DNA of 64,000 bases from Hyphomicrobiales bacterium (GTDB lineage: Bacteria > Pseudomonadota > Alphaproteobacteria > Rhizobiales > Methyloligellaceae), in contig JAJFHP010000065.1 of assembly GCA_021775555.1 (NCBI GenBank), positions 62,001 through 126,000 of the forward strand. The letters run 5' to 3'. This document shows, piece by piece, positions 1 through 8,204 of this stretch. The position numbers were made by a program, and so were the translations under genes. The notes under the pieces were generated by a model. That model was not told the origin of the DNA. It worked only from the letters and a program-made list of their open reading frames with translations, and did no database searches. Each line of letters begins with the position of its first letter. The first letter of the stretch is position 1.

Positions 1-147
1 AGCACTTGGTTTTTGAGCCGAAGCGCCATTGTCGAGATAGACAAGCGGCTTGCCATGTATCTCACGCGACAAAATAGGAAAGTCGGCGCGGATGCTCTCC
101 ACGTCATAGGATGCGCTCTTGGTATCTTGGGTCATGGTGTCCACCAT
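1..147 (-). CDS. sufS: SufS-type cysteine desulfurase, N-terminus only (cut by window start)
   Basis: Only the first 49 codons lie in the window; the rest runs off the left edge. The reading frame on the minus strand gives an N-terminus with IRADFPIL and [11 protein letters not shown], which is the typical opening of class II (SufS/CsdA) PLP-dependent cysteine desulfurases. The ATG at 147 lies two bases after the sufD stop and has a GAGGGAG ribosome-binding site upstream; a second in-frame ATG lies at 135. By family knowledge SufS delivers sulfur to the SufBCD scaffold. It is the last visible gene of the suf operon. Catalytic residues lie outside the window, so activity cannot be judged. Confidence 0.85.
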   Translation of the reverse strand, partial: MVDTMTQDTKSASYDVESIRADFPILSREIHGKPLVYLDNGASAQKPSA

Positions 148-149
148 GA

Positions 150-1493
150 TTACGCTCCCTCACCCTCAAGCCACGTTTCTGACATGCTCCTGAAAGCTTC
201 ACGGATGGGCTCGCTCGAAACCTTCTCGATTGCCTCGCCAACAAAAGCTGCAATGAGAAGCGCCCTCGCCTGCGGTTCGGGGATACCGCGCGCACGCAGG
301 TAAAACATCAATTCATCATCGACCTGACCCGATGTGGAACCATGGCCGCACACCACGTCATCGGCGAATATTTCCAGCTCGGGCTTGGAGTCGAACTCGG
401 CCATTTCTGACAGCATTAACGCTTGAGCCATCTGGTGGCCGTCGGTCTTTTGCGCATGCTTCCGTACAATGGCCTTGCACTGCACAACGCCACGCGCCGA
501 GCCATCGAGTACGAGCTTATTGAACTCGCGGCTCTCGCACCCCGGCACAGCGTGGTCGATCACCATGGTCGTGTCGTTATGCTGTTTACCGCGCCCCATG
601 ACAGCCCCGCTCACATGGGATGTGCTTCCCTCGCCAGCGAAGGTTACGAATATCTGGTTGCGCGCAACCGCGGCACCTATGGAAAACTGAAATGCCTTGT
701 AGGTCACATCCGCGCCAAGCCGCGTCATCCAGCTGGTGAGATGCGAGCTATCCATATTTTCGTTCTGGAATTTGATGTGCTGCACGTCTGAACCATCTCC
801 GGCAATGAGTTCACTCACCGCGTTGCGCTGCAGGGGCGTGTCAGCAAGGGAGACATAACTTTCCAGTAGGCAAACTTTAGCGGCGGCACCAATGCTGATG
901 ACATTGCGCAATGTAACGCTTGCAGCTTCCTTGGCCGCGACCACGTGAACAATGTGAACAGGTTTATCAAGCACCACATTGTCCCCGATGCGCAGGGTGA
1001 TACCGCCCGACATCAGGGCTGTGTTCAACGCTATCACCGTATCGTTTTGCTGAGGGGTTATCTGGGTAAGTGTTTGTTTCAGCCAATCGGCCGGAGAGCT
1101 GAGCTGATCGCCAAGCGATTGAATATCGCCCATGCCTTCCAAACCGCCCAGATCGGAAAGCTCGGGGCGGAACTGGCTATCGACGATAACCAGTCTGTGG
1201 CACTCCAGCCCGGCAAGCACACTCCCAAGCGCTTTTGCAACGTCATCGCCATTCAGCGCCTCCGCCAGTGCAGGAGCAGGTGGATAAGCCTCGCTCAACA
1301 GCCGGCGCAGATCGGTATATTTCCATTCCTCGACGCGGGCATGTGGTAGCCCAACGGAGGCATAGGTTTCCCACGCGGCATCACGCAATCCTTCTGCCCA
1401 CGCATTGCCGGCGCCCGGCAGGGCGGACTTGCCAGCTGTAAACTGATCGGCGAAGCCCTGCTCCGCCTTTGTCTTTAATATTTCAGCAGCCAT
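150..1493 (-). CDS. sufD: Fe-S cluster assembly protein SufD
   Basis: A 447-residue protein of the SufB/SufD beta-helix family. The C-terminal part carries the CGHGSTSGQ stretch and a following [12 protein letters not shown] segment, both typical of SufD; the His in CGHGS is the residue family studies place at the SufB-SufD interface. It is slightly longer than the E. coli protein. SufD pairs with SufB to form the scaffold on which SufC acts. It sits between sufC and sufS, 17 bases downstream of the sufC stop, in one minus-strand operon. Confidence 0.93.
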   Translation of the reverse strand: MAAEILKTKAEQGFADQFTAGKSALPGAGNAWAEGLRDAAWETYASVGLPHARVEEWKYTDLRRLLSEAYPPAPALAEALNGDDVAKALGSVLAGLECHRLVIVDSQFRPELSDLGGLEGMGDIQSLGDQLSSPADWLKQTLTQITPQQNDTVIALNTALMSGGITLRIGDNVVLDKPVHIVHVVAAKEAASVTLRNVISIGAAAKVCLLESYVSLADTPLQRNAVSELIAGDGSDVQHIKFQNENMDSSHLTSWMTRLGADVTYKAFQFSIGAAVARNQIFVTFAGEGSTSHVSGAVMGRGKQHNDTTMVIDHAVPGCESREFNKLVLDGSARGVVQCKAIVRKHAQKTDGHQMAQALMLSEMAEFDSKPELEIFADDVVCGHGSTSGQVDDELMFYLRARGIPEPQARALLIAAFVGEAIEKVSSEPIREAFRSMSETWLEGEGA

Positions 1494-1510
1494 TTCCTGT
1501 TTCCACGCCC

Positions 1511-2266
1511 TTACGCTGCCGCTTCGCCATATTCGGCGTAACCGGATTTCTCAAGTTCCAGGGCCAGATCCTTGCCGCCGGAGCGCACGATCTTGCCTTC
1601 TGACAACACATGCACCATGTCAGGCACGATGTAGTTCAGCAGCCGCTGGTAATGGGTAATGACCAGCATGGCGCGTTCTGGCCCGCGCAATGCGTTAACG
1701 CCTTCAGCGACAATCTTCAGCGCATCGATATCGAGACCCGAGTCGGTCTCATCAAGCACGCACAGAGTTGGCTCCAGCAGCGACATTTGCAGGATTTCCT
1801 GGCGCTTCTTTTCACCTCCGGAAAAACCGACATTGAGCGGACGCTTTAGCTTGTCGTCCTTGATGTTCAACTCTTTCGCCTTTGCCTTGACCACGCGCAT
1901 GAAGTCGGGAGTCGACAACTCGTCCTGCCCTCGCGCCTTGCGGACAGCGTTCATGGAAGTGCGCAGAAACGTCATAGTCGCCACTCCAGGAATTTCAATC
2001 GGATACTGAAACGCCAGGAAGACACCGGCAGCCGCACGTTCATCCGGGTCAAGTTCCGTGATGTCATCGCCGTTCCAGGAGATCGAGCCCTCGGTCACTT
2101 CATAGTCATTCTTACCGGCAAGGACATAGGCCAGTGTTGATTTGCCAGAGCCGTTCGGACCCATGATTGCGTGCACCTCGCCCTTGGGGATGGTGAGGTC
2201 AATGCCATTGAGAATTTCCGTGTCATCCTCGGCGATCTTCACGTGCAGATTCTTGATTTCCAGCAT
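1511..2266 (-). CDS. sufC: Fe-S cluster assembly ATPase SufC
   Basis: ABC-type ATPase of 251 residues when started at the ATG at 2266 (MLEIKNLHVKI), which matches the usual SufC start; an upstream in-frame start at 2299 would add 11 atypical residues. Walker A is GPNGSGKST, the signature is FSGGEKKRQE, and Walker B is CVLDETDSGLD, the SufC-specific variant. SufC drives conformational change of SufBD during cluster assembly. It lies between the small membrane-protein gene and sufD. Confidence 0.95.
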   Translation of the reverse strand: MLEIKNLHVKIAEDDTEILNGIDLTIPKGEVHAIMGPNGSGKSTLAYVLAGKNDYEVTEGSISWNGDDITELDPDERAAAGVFLAFQYPIEIPGVATMTFLRTSMNAVRKARGQDELSTPDFMRVVKAKAKELNIKDDKLKRPLNVGFSGGEKKRQEILQMSLLEPTLCVLDETDSGLDIDALKIVAEGVNALRGPERAMLVITHYQRLLNYIVPDMVHVLSEGKIVRSGGKDLALELEKSGYAEYGEAAA

Positions 2267-2312
2267 TTGTTTTCTTGTTCCGTCTCTAACTCCGGCCACA
2301 CACGGCCATTTG

Positions 2313-2522
2313 CTAATTTTTCTCAGTCTCAGTCTCAGTCTCAGTGTCTGGTTCCGTTTGTATTTTTTTCCATGTCCGCCACGCCTCGAAAATCATTACG
2401 GCAGCAGCAAATGCGTAAATTATCCAGCCCATCTGTATGCCGAATGATTGTCTCAAAAGGCCCGATGCTTCACCCGTCGTGATAACAACGAAAAAGAAAG
2501 CTCCAACGAGCTGAGTCCACAT
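2313..2522 (-). CDS. small membrane protein inside the suf operon, repeat-encoded acidic tail
   Basis: A 69-residue product if started at the ATG at 2522; the frame is open further upstream (to a TTG at 2567) into the sufB 3' end, so a GTG or TTG start overlapping sufB is possible. It shows two hydrophobic segments (about residues 3-18 and 31-45, separated by a short polar loop) followed by a basic stretch and a C-terminal TETETETE tail encoded by four exact copies of a hexanucleotide. I do not recognise the family. It lies between sufB and sufC in the same direction, so it is probably co-transcribed with the Fe-S operon; a role there is only inference. Confidence 0.6.
   Translation of the reverse strand: MWTQLVGAFFFVVITTGEASGLLRQSFGIQMGWIIYAFAAAVMIFEAWRTWKKIQTEPDTETETETEKN
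2321..2344 (-). repeat. tandem hexanucleotide repeat, 4 copies of TCTCAG
   Basis: Four perfect head-to-tail copies of TCTCAG on the plus strand, read on the minus strand as alternating Thr-Glu codons at the C-terminus of the small suf-operon membrane protein. The unit is six bases, so copy-number change alters length but not frame. Confidence 0.9.
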
Positions 2523-2535
2523 TCTGACTTTTAGC

Positions 2536-4056
2536 TTATCCAACACTCCCCTCCAGAGAGATACCAATCAGACGCTGAGTTTCCGCCATGAATTCCATTG
2601 GCAGTTTCTGGATTACATCGCGGACGAAGCCATTGACGATGAGCGCCACCGCCTCTTCCTCGTTCATGCCGCGCGCCTGGCAGTAAAACAGCTGATCTTC
2701 CGAAATCTTCGATGTTGTCGCTTCATGCTCAAATTGGGCAGAGGCGTTTTTCGCCTCGATGTAAGGGATCGTGTGCGCACCGCACTGATCTCCGATAAGC
2801 AGTGAATCACACGCGGTAAAGTTGCGTGCGCCGGTCGCCTTGCGATGGGCAGAGACGAGCCCGCGATACGTATTATCGCTTTTCCCCGCTGCAATTCCCT
2901 TGGAGATGATCCGGCTGGATGTGTTCTTGCCCAGATGGATCATCTTGGTGCCTGAATCAACCTGCTGGTAGCCGTTTGAGATGGCAATGGAATAGAACTC
3001 GCCAATTGAATTGTCGCCACGCAGGATGCAGCTGGGATATTTCCAGGTGATGGCCGAACCTGTCTCTACCTGGGTCCAGGAAATCTTGGAATTTTTGCCC
3101 CGGCAATCACCGCGCTTGGTGACGAAATTATAGACGCCGCCGACGCCGTCCTTGTTGCCCGGATACCAGTTCTGGACGGTGGAATATTTGATCTCCGCAT
3201 CATCCAGCGCCACCAGCTCAACCACTGCCGCATGCAGCTGGTTCTCATCGCGCATGGGCGCGGTGCAGCCTTCAAGATAGCTCACATAAGAGCCTTTATC
3301 GGCGATAATGAGCGTGCGCTCGAACTGACCCGTCTGCGCCTCATTGATACGGAAATAGGTGCTGAGCTCCATTGGGCAACGCACCCCTTCCGGGATGTAA
3401 ACGAAAGAGCCATCGGAGAACACGGCGGAATTCAGCGTCGCGTAAAAATTGTCCGAGACTGGCACTACAGAACTCAGATATTTCTTTACCAGGTCCGGAT
3501 GCTCACGCACGGCTTCGGACATCGAGCAGAAAATCACGCCGGCTTTGGCCAGCTCCTTCTTGAAGGTCGTGACGACAGAAACGGAATCAAACACCGCATC
3601 AATAGCCACCTTGCCGGAGCCATATTCACCGCCAATTTCGTCTTCAAGTTCGCTCGGTTCACCCTGTTTGCGAACGCCAGCAAGGATTTCCTGTTCCTTC
3701 AGAGGAATGCCGAGCTTCTTGTAGGTCTCCAGAAGTTCAGGATCGACTTCATCAAGGCTCTTTGGGCCTTCCGTGCTCTTAGGTGCAGCATAATAATAGA
3801 GATCCTGAAAGTCGATTTTCGGGTAATGCACCCGAGACCATTTCGGCTCTGTCATGGTCAGCCAGCGCTCAAACGCATCCAGTCGCCATTGCAGCATCCA
3901 TTCCGGCTCGCCCTTCTTGTCAGATATGAAGCGGACAATGTCCTCATTCAGCCCTTTTGGGGCCTTGACCGTCTCGATATCCGTCTCGAAGCCGTACTTA
4001 TATTTGTCGACTTCCATCTCTTTGACGTGTTCGACGGTTTCCTGAACTGCTGCCAT
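2536..4056 (-). CDS. sufB: Fe-S cluster assembly protein SufB
   Basis: A 506-residue scaffold protein, full length for the alphaproteobacterial SufB family. The C-terminal core contains [10 protein letters not shown], with Cys425 at the position proposed in E. coli (Cys405) for de novo cluster assembly, and the EHEA stretch near residue 443 that includes the partner Glu. The N-terminal region has the usual [18 protein letters not shown] helix segment. It follows the class I cysteine desulfurase gene by 65 bases and precedes the small membrane-protein gene. Confidence 0.96.
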   Translation of the reverse strand: MAAVQETVEHVKEMEVDKYKYGFETDIETVKAPKGLNEDIVRFISDKKGEPEWMLQWRLDAFERWLTMTEPKWSRVHYPKIDFQDLYYYAAPKSTEGPKSLDEVDPELLETYKKLGIPLKEQEILAGVRKQGEPSELEDEIGGEYGSGKVAIDAVFDSVSVVTTFKKELAKAGVIFCSMSEAVREHPDLVKKYLSSVVPVSDNFYATLNSAVFSDGSFVYIPEGVRCPMELSTYFRINEAQTGQFERTLIIADKGSYVSYLEGCTAPMRDENQLHAAVVELVALDDAEIKYSTVQNWYPGNKDGVGGVYNFVTKRGDCRGKNSKISWTQVETGSAITWKYPSCILRGDNSIGEFYSIAISNGYQQVDSGTKMIHLGKNTSSRIISKGIAAGKSDNTYRGLVSAHRKATGARNFTACDSLLIGDQCGAHTIPYIEAKNASAQFEHEATTSKISEDQLFYCQARGMNEEEAVALIVNGFVRDVIQKLPMEFMAETQRLIGISLEGSVG

Positions 4057-4121
4057 TTTGTTTCTCCGGTGCCGCTTAACTTATCGGCCCTGACTTTGCT
4101 GTTATCCGTTGCACGCACTGC

Positions 4122-5294
4122 TTAAGCCGCAGCACGATCCTTCGCGAAATTCTCGTTGATGTTGCTCCACGCAGCGATGAATGAGTCGATATCACCTTCA
4201 CTTGAATCCCATCCAAGGCTGACCCGAATGGCGCCACGCGCTGTCTCTTCAGGCACACCCATAGCGACAAGCACATGTGACTGGGAGACCTTGCCCGAGG
4301 AGCAGGACGCACCCGCGCTCACCGCAACACCCGCCAGGTCAAGGGCAATGACAATGGTTTCCGCCTTCATACCAGGCACAGTGAAGTTTGCCGTGTTGGG
4401 CAGTCTTTCAGTCTTGTTTGAAAAGAAAACAGCGTTGGGAGCACGCGCCAGAATATCGGCTTCCAGCCTGTCGCGCAGGCGGGTCAGTTTGGCCATGTCC
4501 TCAAGTCCACGGGCAGCACATACTGCGGCTGCGCCAAAACCGGCGATACCGGCCACATTCTCCGTACCTGAGCGGGCCCGTAATTCCTGTCCGCCGCCAA
4601 CGATCAATGGAGATGGCAAGCTGGTAAAGTCCTCACCCAGAACGAGGGCGCCTATCCCATGCGGCCCACCGATCTTGTGGCCTGACAGGGACAAGATATG
4701 CGCACCAAGATCCTTGATATCGAGCGGAATTTTGCCTGCTGCCTGCACGCCATCGCAGTGAAGTATGCCGCCATATTCGCGCACGATTCCTGCCACTTCG
4801 GCCACCGGTTGCAGCGCGCCTGTTTCATTGTTGGCCCGCATGACCGAGACCATGAAGGACGGTGCTTCATTATTTGTGCAATGTGCGGTTATGGCCCGTT
4901 CAAGGGCTTCGATATCGATAATTCCATCGCTGTTCGCGCCAATCAGGCGAATGGCCTCGGGCGCGAACCGGCCTGACGCCAGAACGGACGGATGTTCGAT
5001 ATGCGACATGAAACACACGACACCTTCAGGCGCATTGAGGTTCACGTTCAACGGCGAAAGCGCCGTTACATTGGATTCCGTGCCGCCGCTGGTGAAAATC
5101 ACATGCCTGGCGTTTGCACCTACCAGCGCTGCAACCTGTTCACGCGCTTGCTCGACCAGTGCCCGGACCCCGCGTCCTTCTTCATGAACCGAAGAAGGAT
5201 TGCCATGCAGGGCAAGAGCTTCGGCAACCGCTTCGCAGGTTTCGCTGCGCGCCGGAGCCGTTGCGTTATAATCGAGATAAATACGCCCGCTCAT
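4122..5294 (-). CDS. class I (NifS/IscS-type) cysteine desulfurase
   Basis: A 390-residue PLP enzyme that removes sulfur from cysteine. The PLP lysine is K207 in LSGHK, and the mobile catalytic cysteine is C331 in GASCSSGK, in the long-loop context of class I enzymes rather than the SufS class. Its start codon overlaps the stop of iscR (ATGA, bases 5291-5294), implying translational coupling. The same operon also ends in a SufS-type gene, so two different desulfurases share one transcript. It is often labelled sufS-like or nifS-like in relatives. Confidence 0.93.
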   Translation of the reverse strand: MSGRIYLDYNATAPARSETCEAVAEALALHGNPSSVHEEGRGVRALVEQAREQVAALVGANARHVIFTSGGTESNVTALSPLNVNLNAPEGVVCFMSHIEHPSVLASGRFAPEAIRLIGANSDGIIDIEALERAITAHCTNNEAPSFMVSVMRANNETGALQPVAEVAGIVREYGGILHCDGVQAAGKIPLDIKDLGAHILSLSGHKIGGPHGIGALVLGEDFTSLPSPLIVGGGQELRARSGTENVAGIAGFGAAAVCAARGLEDMAKLTRLRDRLEADILARAPNAVFFSNKTERLPNTANFTVPGMKAETIVIALDLAGVAVSAGASCSSGKVSQSHVLVAMGVPEETARGAIRVSLGWDSSEGDIDSFIAAWSNINENFAKDRAAA

Positions 5295-5785
5295 CTGGTC
5301 GCCACCTCATTGCGCGGCGCCTCCTCGTCCAATGGCGCGCCCTTATTCAACTCAATCCCGCGGGCCATGTCCCTGGCCGCGGCATTGTCAATCACATCAC
5401 CCAGGGTCACGCTGCCGAGAAACCCGACAATATGGTCGCCCAGTGCGCGCCACAAATCATGGGTCAGGCACCGGCTGTCACCAACGCACCCCCCCGCATC
5501 TTCAATATGACAGCGCGTCATCTTCACCGGTTCTTCAACCGCCTGCATGATGTCCGAAATGGAAATGTCATGCGGCTTTGATGCCAGCGCGTACCCGCCG
5601 CCCGGCCCGCGTGTGCTATCCACAAGCCCGGCACGCCTAAGCTTGGCGAACAGCTGCTCCAGATAGGCGGATGACAACTCCTGCCGCTCGGCGATTGCCG
5701 CAACAGGAACAGCGGACCCTTGCGAATTCCTGGCCAGATCGGCCATTGCCATTACGGCATATCGTCCCTTGGAACTCAGTTGCAT
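5291..5785 (-). CDS. iscR: Rrf2-family Fe-S cluster regulator, IscR-like
   Basis: A 164-residue regulator with an N-terminal winged helix (MQLSSKGRYAVMAM, the family hallmark) and the three-cysteine plus histidine cluster ligands of IscR: C92, C100, C106 and H109 (spacing C-X7-C-X5-C-X2-H; the first gap is longer than in E. coli). It is the first gene of the suf operon and probably controls that operon through the dyads upstream. RirA-type and IscR-type proteins share this architecture; the ligand pattern and operon position favour IscR. Confidence 0.88.
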   Translation of the reverse strand: MQLSSKGRYAVMAMADLARNSQGSAVPVAAIAERQELSSAYLEQLFAKLRRAGLVDSTRGPGGGYALASKPHDISISDIMQAVEEPVKMTRCHIEDAGGCVGDSRCLTHDLWRALGDHIVGFLGSVTLGDVIDNAAARDMARGIELNKGAPLDEEAPRNEVATR

Positions 5786-5793
5786 AACTCACC

Positions 5794-5810
5794 TGAACAG
5801 ACGCTGTTCA
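5794..5810. promoter_or_regulatory. TGAACAG-N3-CTGTTCA dyad next to the iscR start codon
   Basis: Perfect 7-base arms with a 3-base centre, ending 8 bases before the iscR ATG at 5785. It could be an operator or a hairpin close to the ribosome-binding site. Confidence 0.4.
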
Positions 5811-5894
5811 CCCTGTCTCATCCCCCCCTTGCATCGGCCCCCCATGGTTGTGCTATGAAGCGCCCTCGCGGAAGAGATTCTGCGGCAGAGTATG

Positions 5895-5909
5895 ATTGTT
5901 TTGAACAAT
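5895..5909. promoter_or_regulatory. ATTGTT-N3-AACAAT dyad in the iscR leader
   Basis: Perfect 6-base arms around a 3-base centre, just downstream of the inferred iscR transcription start. Candidate operator or RNA hairpin. Confidence 0.4.
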
Positions 5910-5926
5910 TCTAATTCTAAACTGAG

Positions 5927-5955
5927 TGTATAAAATTCCCGAGTGCTGGAGTCAA
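5927..5955 (-). promoter_or_regulatory. probable sigma70-type promoter of the iscR-suf operon
   Basis: On the minus strand a -35 TTGACT (5950-5955) and a -10 TATACA (5927-5932) are separated by exactly 17 bases. Transcription would begin near 5920, giving a leader of about 135 bases before the iscR start at 5785. The -35 overlaps a large dyad at 5941-5971. Confidence 0.65.
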
Positions 5956-5971
5956 GTATTCTCCAACACTC
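5941..5971. promoter_or_regulatory. inverted repeat over the iscR promoter -35 region (candidate operator)
   Basis: Arms GAGTGCTGGAG (5941-5951) and CTCCAACACTC (5961-5971) match as an 11-base inverted repeat with one mismatch and a 9-base centre. The dyad overlaps the -35 box and part of the spacer of the inferred suf promoter, the expected place for a repressor site. The binding protein is unknown: IscR itself or an iron regulator are candidates. Confidence 0.5.
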
Positions 5972-6069
5972 ATACCATGAGGGCAACGCTCTTTATGCCG
6001 TTTCCCCATCACCCGGGCCGGCAATCATAGTGACTGCCCGCCAATCAAGAGTAGAGTCACCGGGGTTCC

Positions 6070-6729
6070 ATGCCAGAAGTCATTATCAGCGGGCCAGCAG
6101 GACGTATCGAGGCCCGCTACCACCACGTACCAGCTTCCGACGCGCCTGTGGCCATCATCCTGCATCCACACCCGCAATTTGGCGGGACCATGAACAATCA
6201 GATTGTGTATCAGCTCTACTACAGCTTCGTGCGGCGTGGATTCTCCACTTTGCGCTTTAATTTCCGGGGCGTGGGCCGAAGCCAGGGATTGTTTGATAAT
6301 GGCCCCGGTGAGCTGTCTGACGCCGCAACCGCGCTTGACTGGATGCAGGGTTATAATCCGGACTCAAAATTCTGCTGGATTGCCGGTGTTTCCTTCGGCT
6401 CATGGATATCCATGCAATTGCTGATGCGCCGCCCCGAAATTGCAGGATTTATCTCGGTTGCACCACCGGCCAATCTTTACGACTTCAGCTTCCTGGCCCC
6501 CTGCCCTTCATCCGGGCTCATGATCAACGGCTCGGATGACCGTGTTGTGTCTACGGAAGACGTTATCGGGCTGGTGGAGCGGCTGAAGACCCAGAAAGGC
6601 GTCATCATCGATCACCAGGTCGTGCCCAAGGCCAATCATTTCTTCGAGAATCAGGTCGATGAATTGATGCAGCAGGTCGATACCTATCTCGATATGCGCC
6701 TGGTTGAGCCAGAAGAGTCGGCAGCTTAG
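6070..6729 (+). CDS. alpha/beta hydrolase
   Basis: A 219-residue single-domain alpha/beta hydrolase. HPHPQFGGTMNN near residue 32 and the nucleophile elbow GVSFGSW (Ser108) match the COG2945-type family; an acidic residue in GSDDRVV and the His in KANHFF complete a plausible triad. The substrate is unknown. It is transcribed divergently from the iscR operon, from the 284-base region 5786-6069, and is followed after 200 bases by tyrS. Confidence 0.85.
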   Translation: MPEVIISGPAGRIEARYHHVPASDAPVAIILHPHPQFGGTMNNQIVYQLYYSFVRRGFSTLRFNFRGVGRSQGLFDNGPGELSDAATALDWMQGYNPDSKFCWIAGVSFGSWISMQLLMRRPEIAGFISVAPPANLYDFSFLAPCPSSGLMINGSDDRVVSTEDVIGLVERLKTQKGVIIDHQVVPKANHFFENQVDELMQQVDTYLDMRLVEPEESAA

Positions 6730-6929
6730 GCCCGCTTACACCTGGGAACAGAAGCCTAAACACTGGTTCAAAACCTTGCGTCGTTAGGCCGATGCGGCAA
6801 CAGGGAGAAGCAAACTCATTTGCTCACCCCACGTCGATCCGTGCAATTGCGTGTCAAACCTGATACATCGCCGTTGAGATTCGAAACAGCATTTGCACGC
6901 CTCAGCAGCTTGCCCATAATTCATCGGCC

Positions 6930-8180
6930 ATGACCGCATTTAAATCAGACTTCCTGAATACACTTCAAGAGCGCGGCTACATTCATCAATGTACCGATGA
7001 GACCGCTCTGGACGACGCGGCCACCGAGGGGCCCATTTGCGCCTATATCGGGTTTGACTGTACCGCTCCCTCGCTTCATGCCGGCAGCTTGCTCGGCATC
7101 ATGATGTTGCGCAAACTCCAGCAAGCAGGCCACAAGCCCATCGTCCTGATGGGCGGGGGCACCACCAAGGTCGGCGACCCGTCAGGCAAGGATGAATCCC
7201 GCCAGCTGCTGAGCAATGATGACATTGCTGCCAATATGGCCGGAATCCGTGAAGTGTTCTCACGTTTCCTCACCTTCGGAGACGGACCCACCGACGCCAT
7301 AATGGCCAATAATGCCGACTGGCTTGATGGGCTGAATTACATTGATTTTCTGCGGGATTATGGCCGCCACTTCACCATCAACCGGATGCTCAGTTTCGAT
7401 TCGGTAAAAACGCGGCTGGAGCGCGAGCACCCACTCACTTTCCTGGAGTTCAACTACATGATCCTCCAGGCCTACGATTTTCTAGAGCTTAACCGCCGCT
7501 ACAAATGCTCCCTGCAAATGGGCGGGTCTGACCAGTGGGGAAACATCGTCAACGGCATCGATTTGGGACGGCGCGTCGATGGCGCGGAACTTTATGGCCT
7601 CACCACCGCACTGCTCACCACCTCGTCGGGCGCCAAGATGGGCAAAACGGCCGCCGGCGCGGTGTGGCTCAACGCCGACATGCTCAAGCCTTACGATTAC
7701 TGGCAATATTGGCGCAATACCGAGGATGCCGATGTCGGACGATTCATGAGGCTGTTCACGGAGATGCCGCTGGATGAAATTGCTAAATTGGAAACACTTG
7801 AAGGCGCGGAACTGAATGAGGCGAAAAAAATCCTCGCCACCCGCGTCACGGCTATGGCGCATGGCGATGAAAGGGCAACAGCCGCGGAAGAAACAGCCCG
7901 CCAGACTTTTGAGCAAGGGGTCATGGCGGAAGGATTGCCCATCCAAGGTGTTGACGTCGCCACACTCAAGAATGGTATCGGCATCCTGACGCTTCTGGTC
8001 GAAGCGGGACTGGCGGCTTCAAACGGCGAAGCACGGCGCGCCATAACCAACAACGCCATTGCCCTTAACGACAAAAGAGTCACAGACCCGCGTTACGAGC
8101 TGTCAGAAAACGATCTTGTTGAAGGCGCGATGAAGCTGTCATTTGGGAAAAAACGCCACGTGATTGTAAAGCCAGAATAA
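6930..8180 (+). CDS. tyrS: tyrosyl-tRNA synthetase
   Basis: A 416-residue class I aminoacyl-tRNA synthetase. It shows the [13 protein letters not shown] segment (HIGH-region equivalent), the TyrS-specific GGSDQWGN motif, and KMGKT as the KMSKS loop, followed by a C-terminal S4-like RNA-binding region. It charges tRNA-Tyr in the cytoplasm. It converges with the AsmA-like gene, with only 24 bases between stops. Confidence 0.96.
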   Translation: MTAFKSDFLNTLQERGYIHQCTDETALDDAATEGPICAYIGFDCTAPSLHAGSLLGIMMLRKLQQAGHKPIVLMGGGTTKVGDPSGKDESRQLLSNDDIAANMAGIREVFSRFLTFGDGPTDAIMANNADWLDGLNYIDFLRDYGRHFTINRMLSFDSVKTRLEREHPLTFLEFNYMILQAYDFLELNRRYKCSLQMGGSDQWGNIVNGIDLGRRVDGAELYGLTTALLTTSSGAKMGKTAAGAVWLNADMLKPYDYWQYWRNTEDADVGRFMRLFTEMPLDEIAKLETLEGAELNEAKKILATRVTAMAHGDERATAAEETARQTFEQGVMAEGLPIQGVDVATLKNGIGILTLLVEAGLAASNGEARRAITNNAIALNDKRVTDPRYELSENDLVEGAMKLSFGKKRHVIVKPE

Positions 8181-8204
8181 CAAGCGGTATCCACGCGGGA
8201 CAAC

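Noticed and set aside
3232-4125. Long plus-strand open frame opposite sufB (297 codons)
   Set aside because: It is a shadow of the GC-rich sufB gene; sufB is unmistakable on the other strand.
5794-5810. GAAC-N7-GTTC read as a LexA box
   Set aside because: Alphaproteobacterial LexA sites are direct repeats (GTTC-N7-GTTC); here the half-sites are inverted, so LexA control is not claimed.
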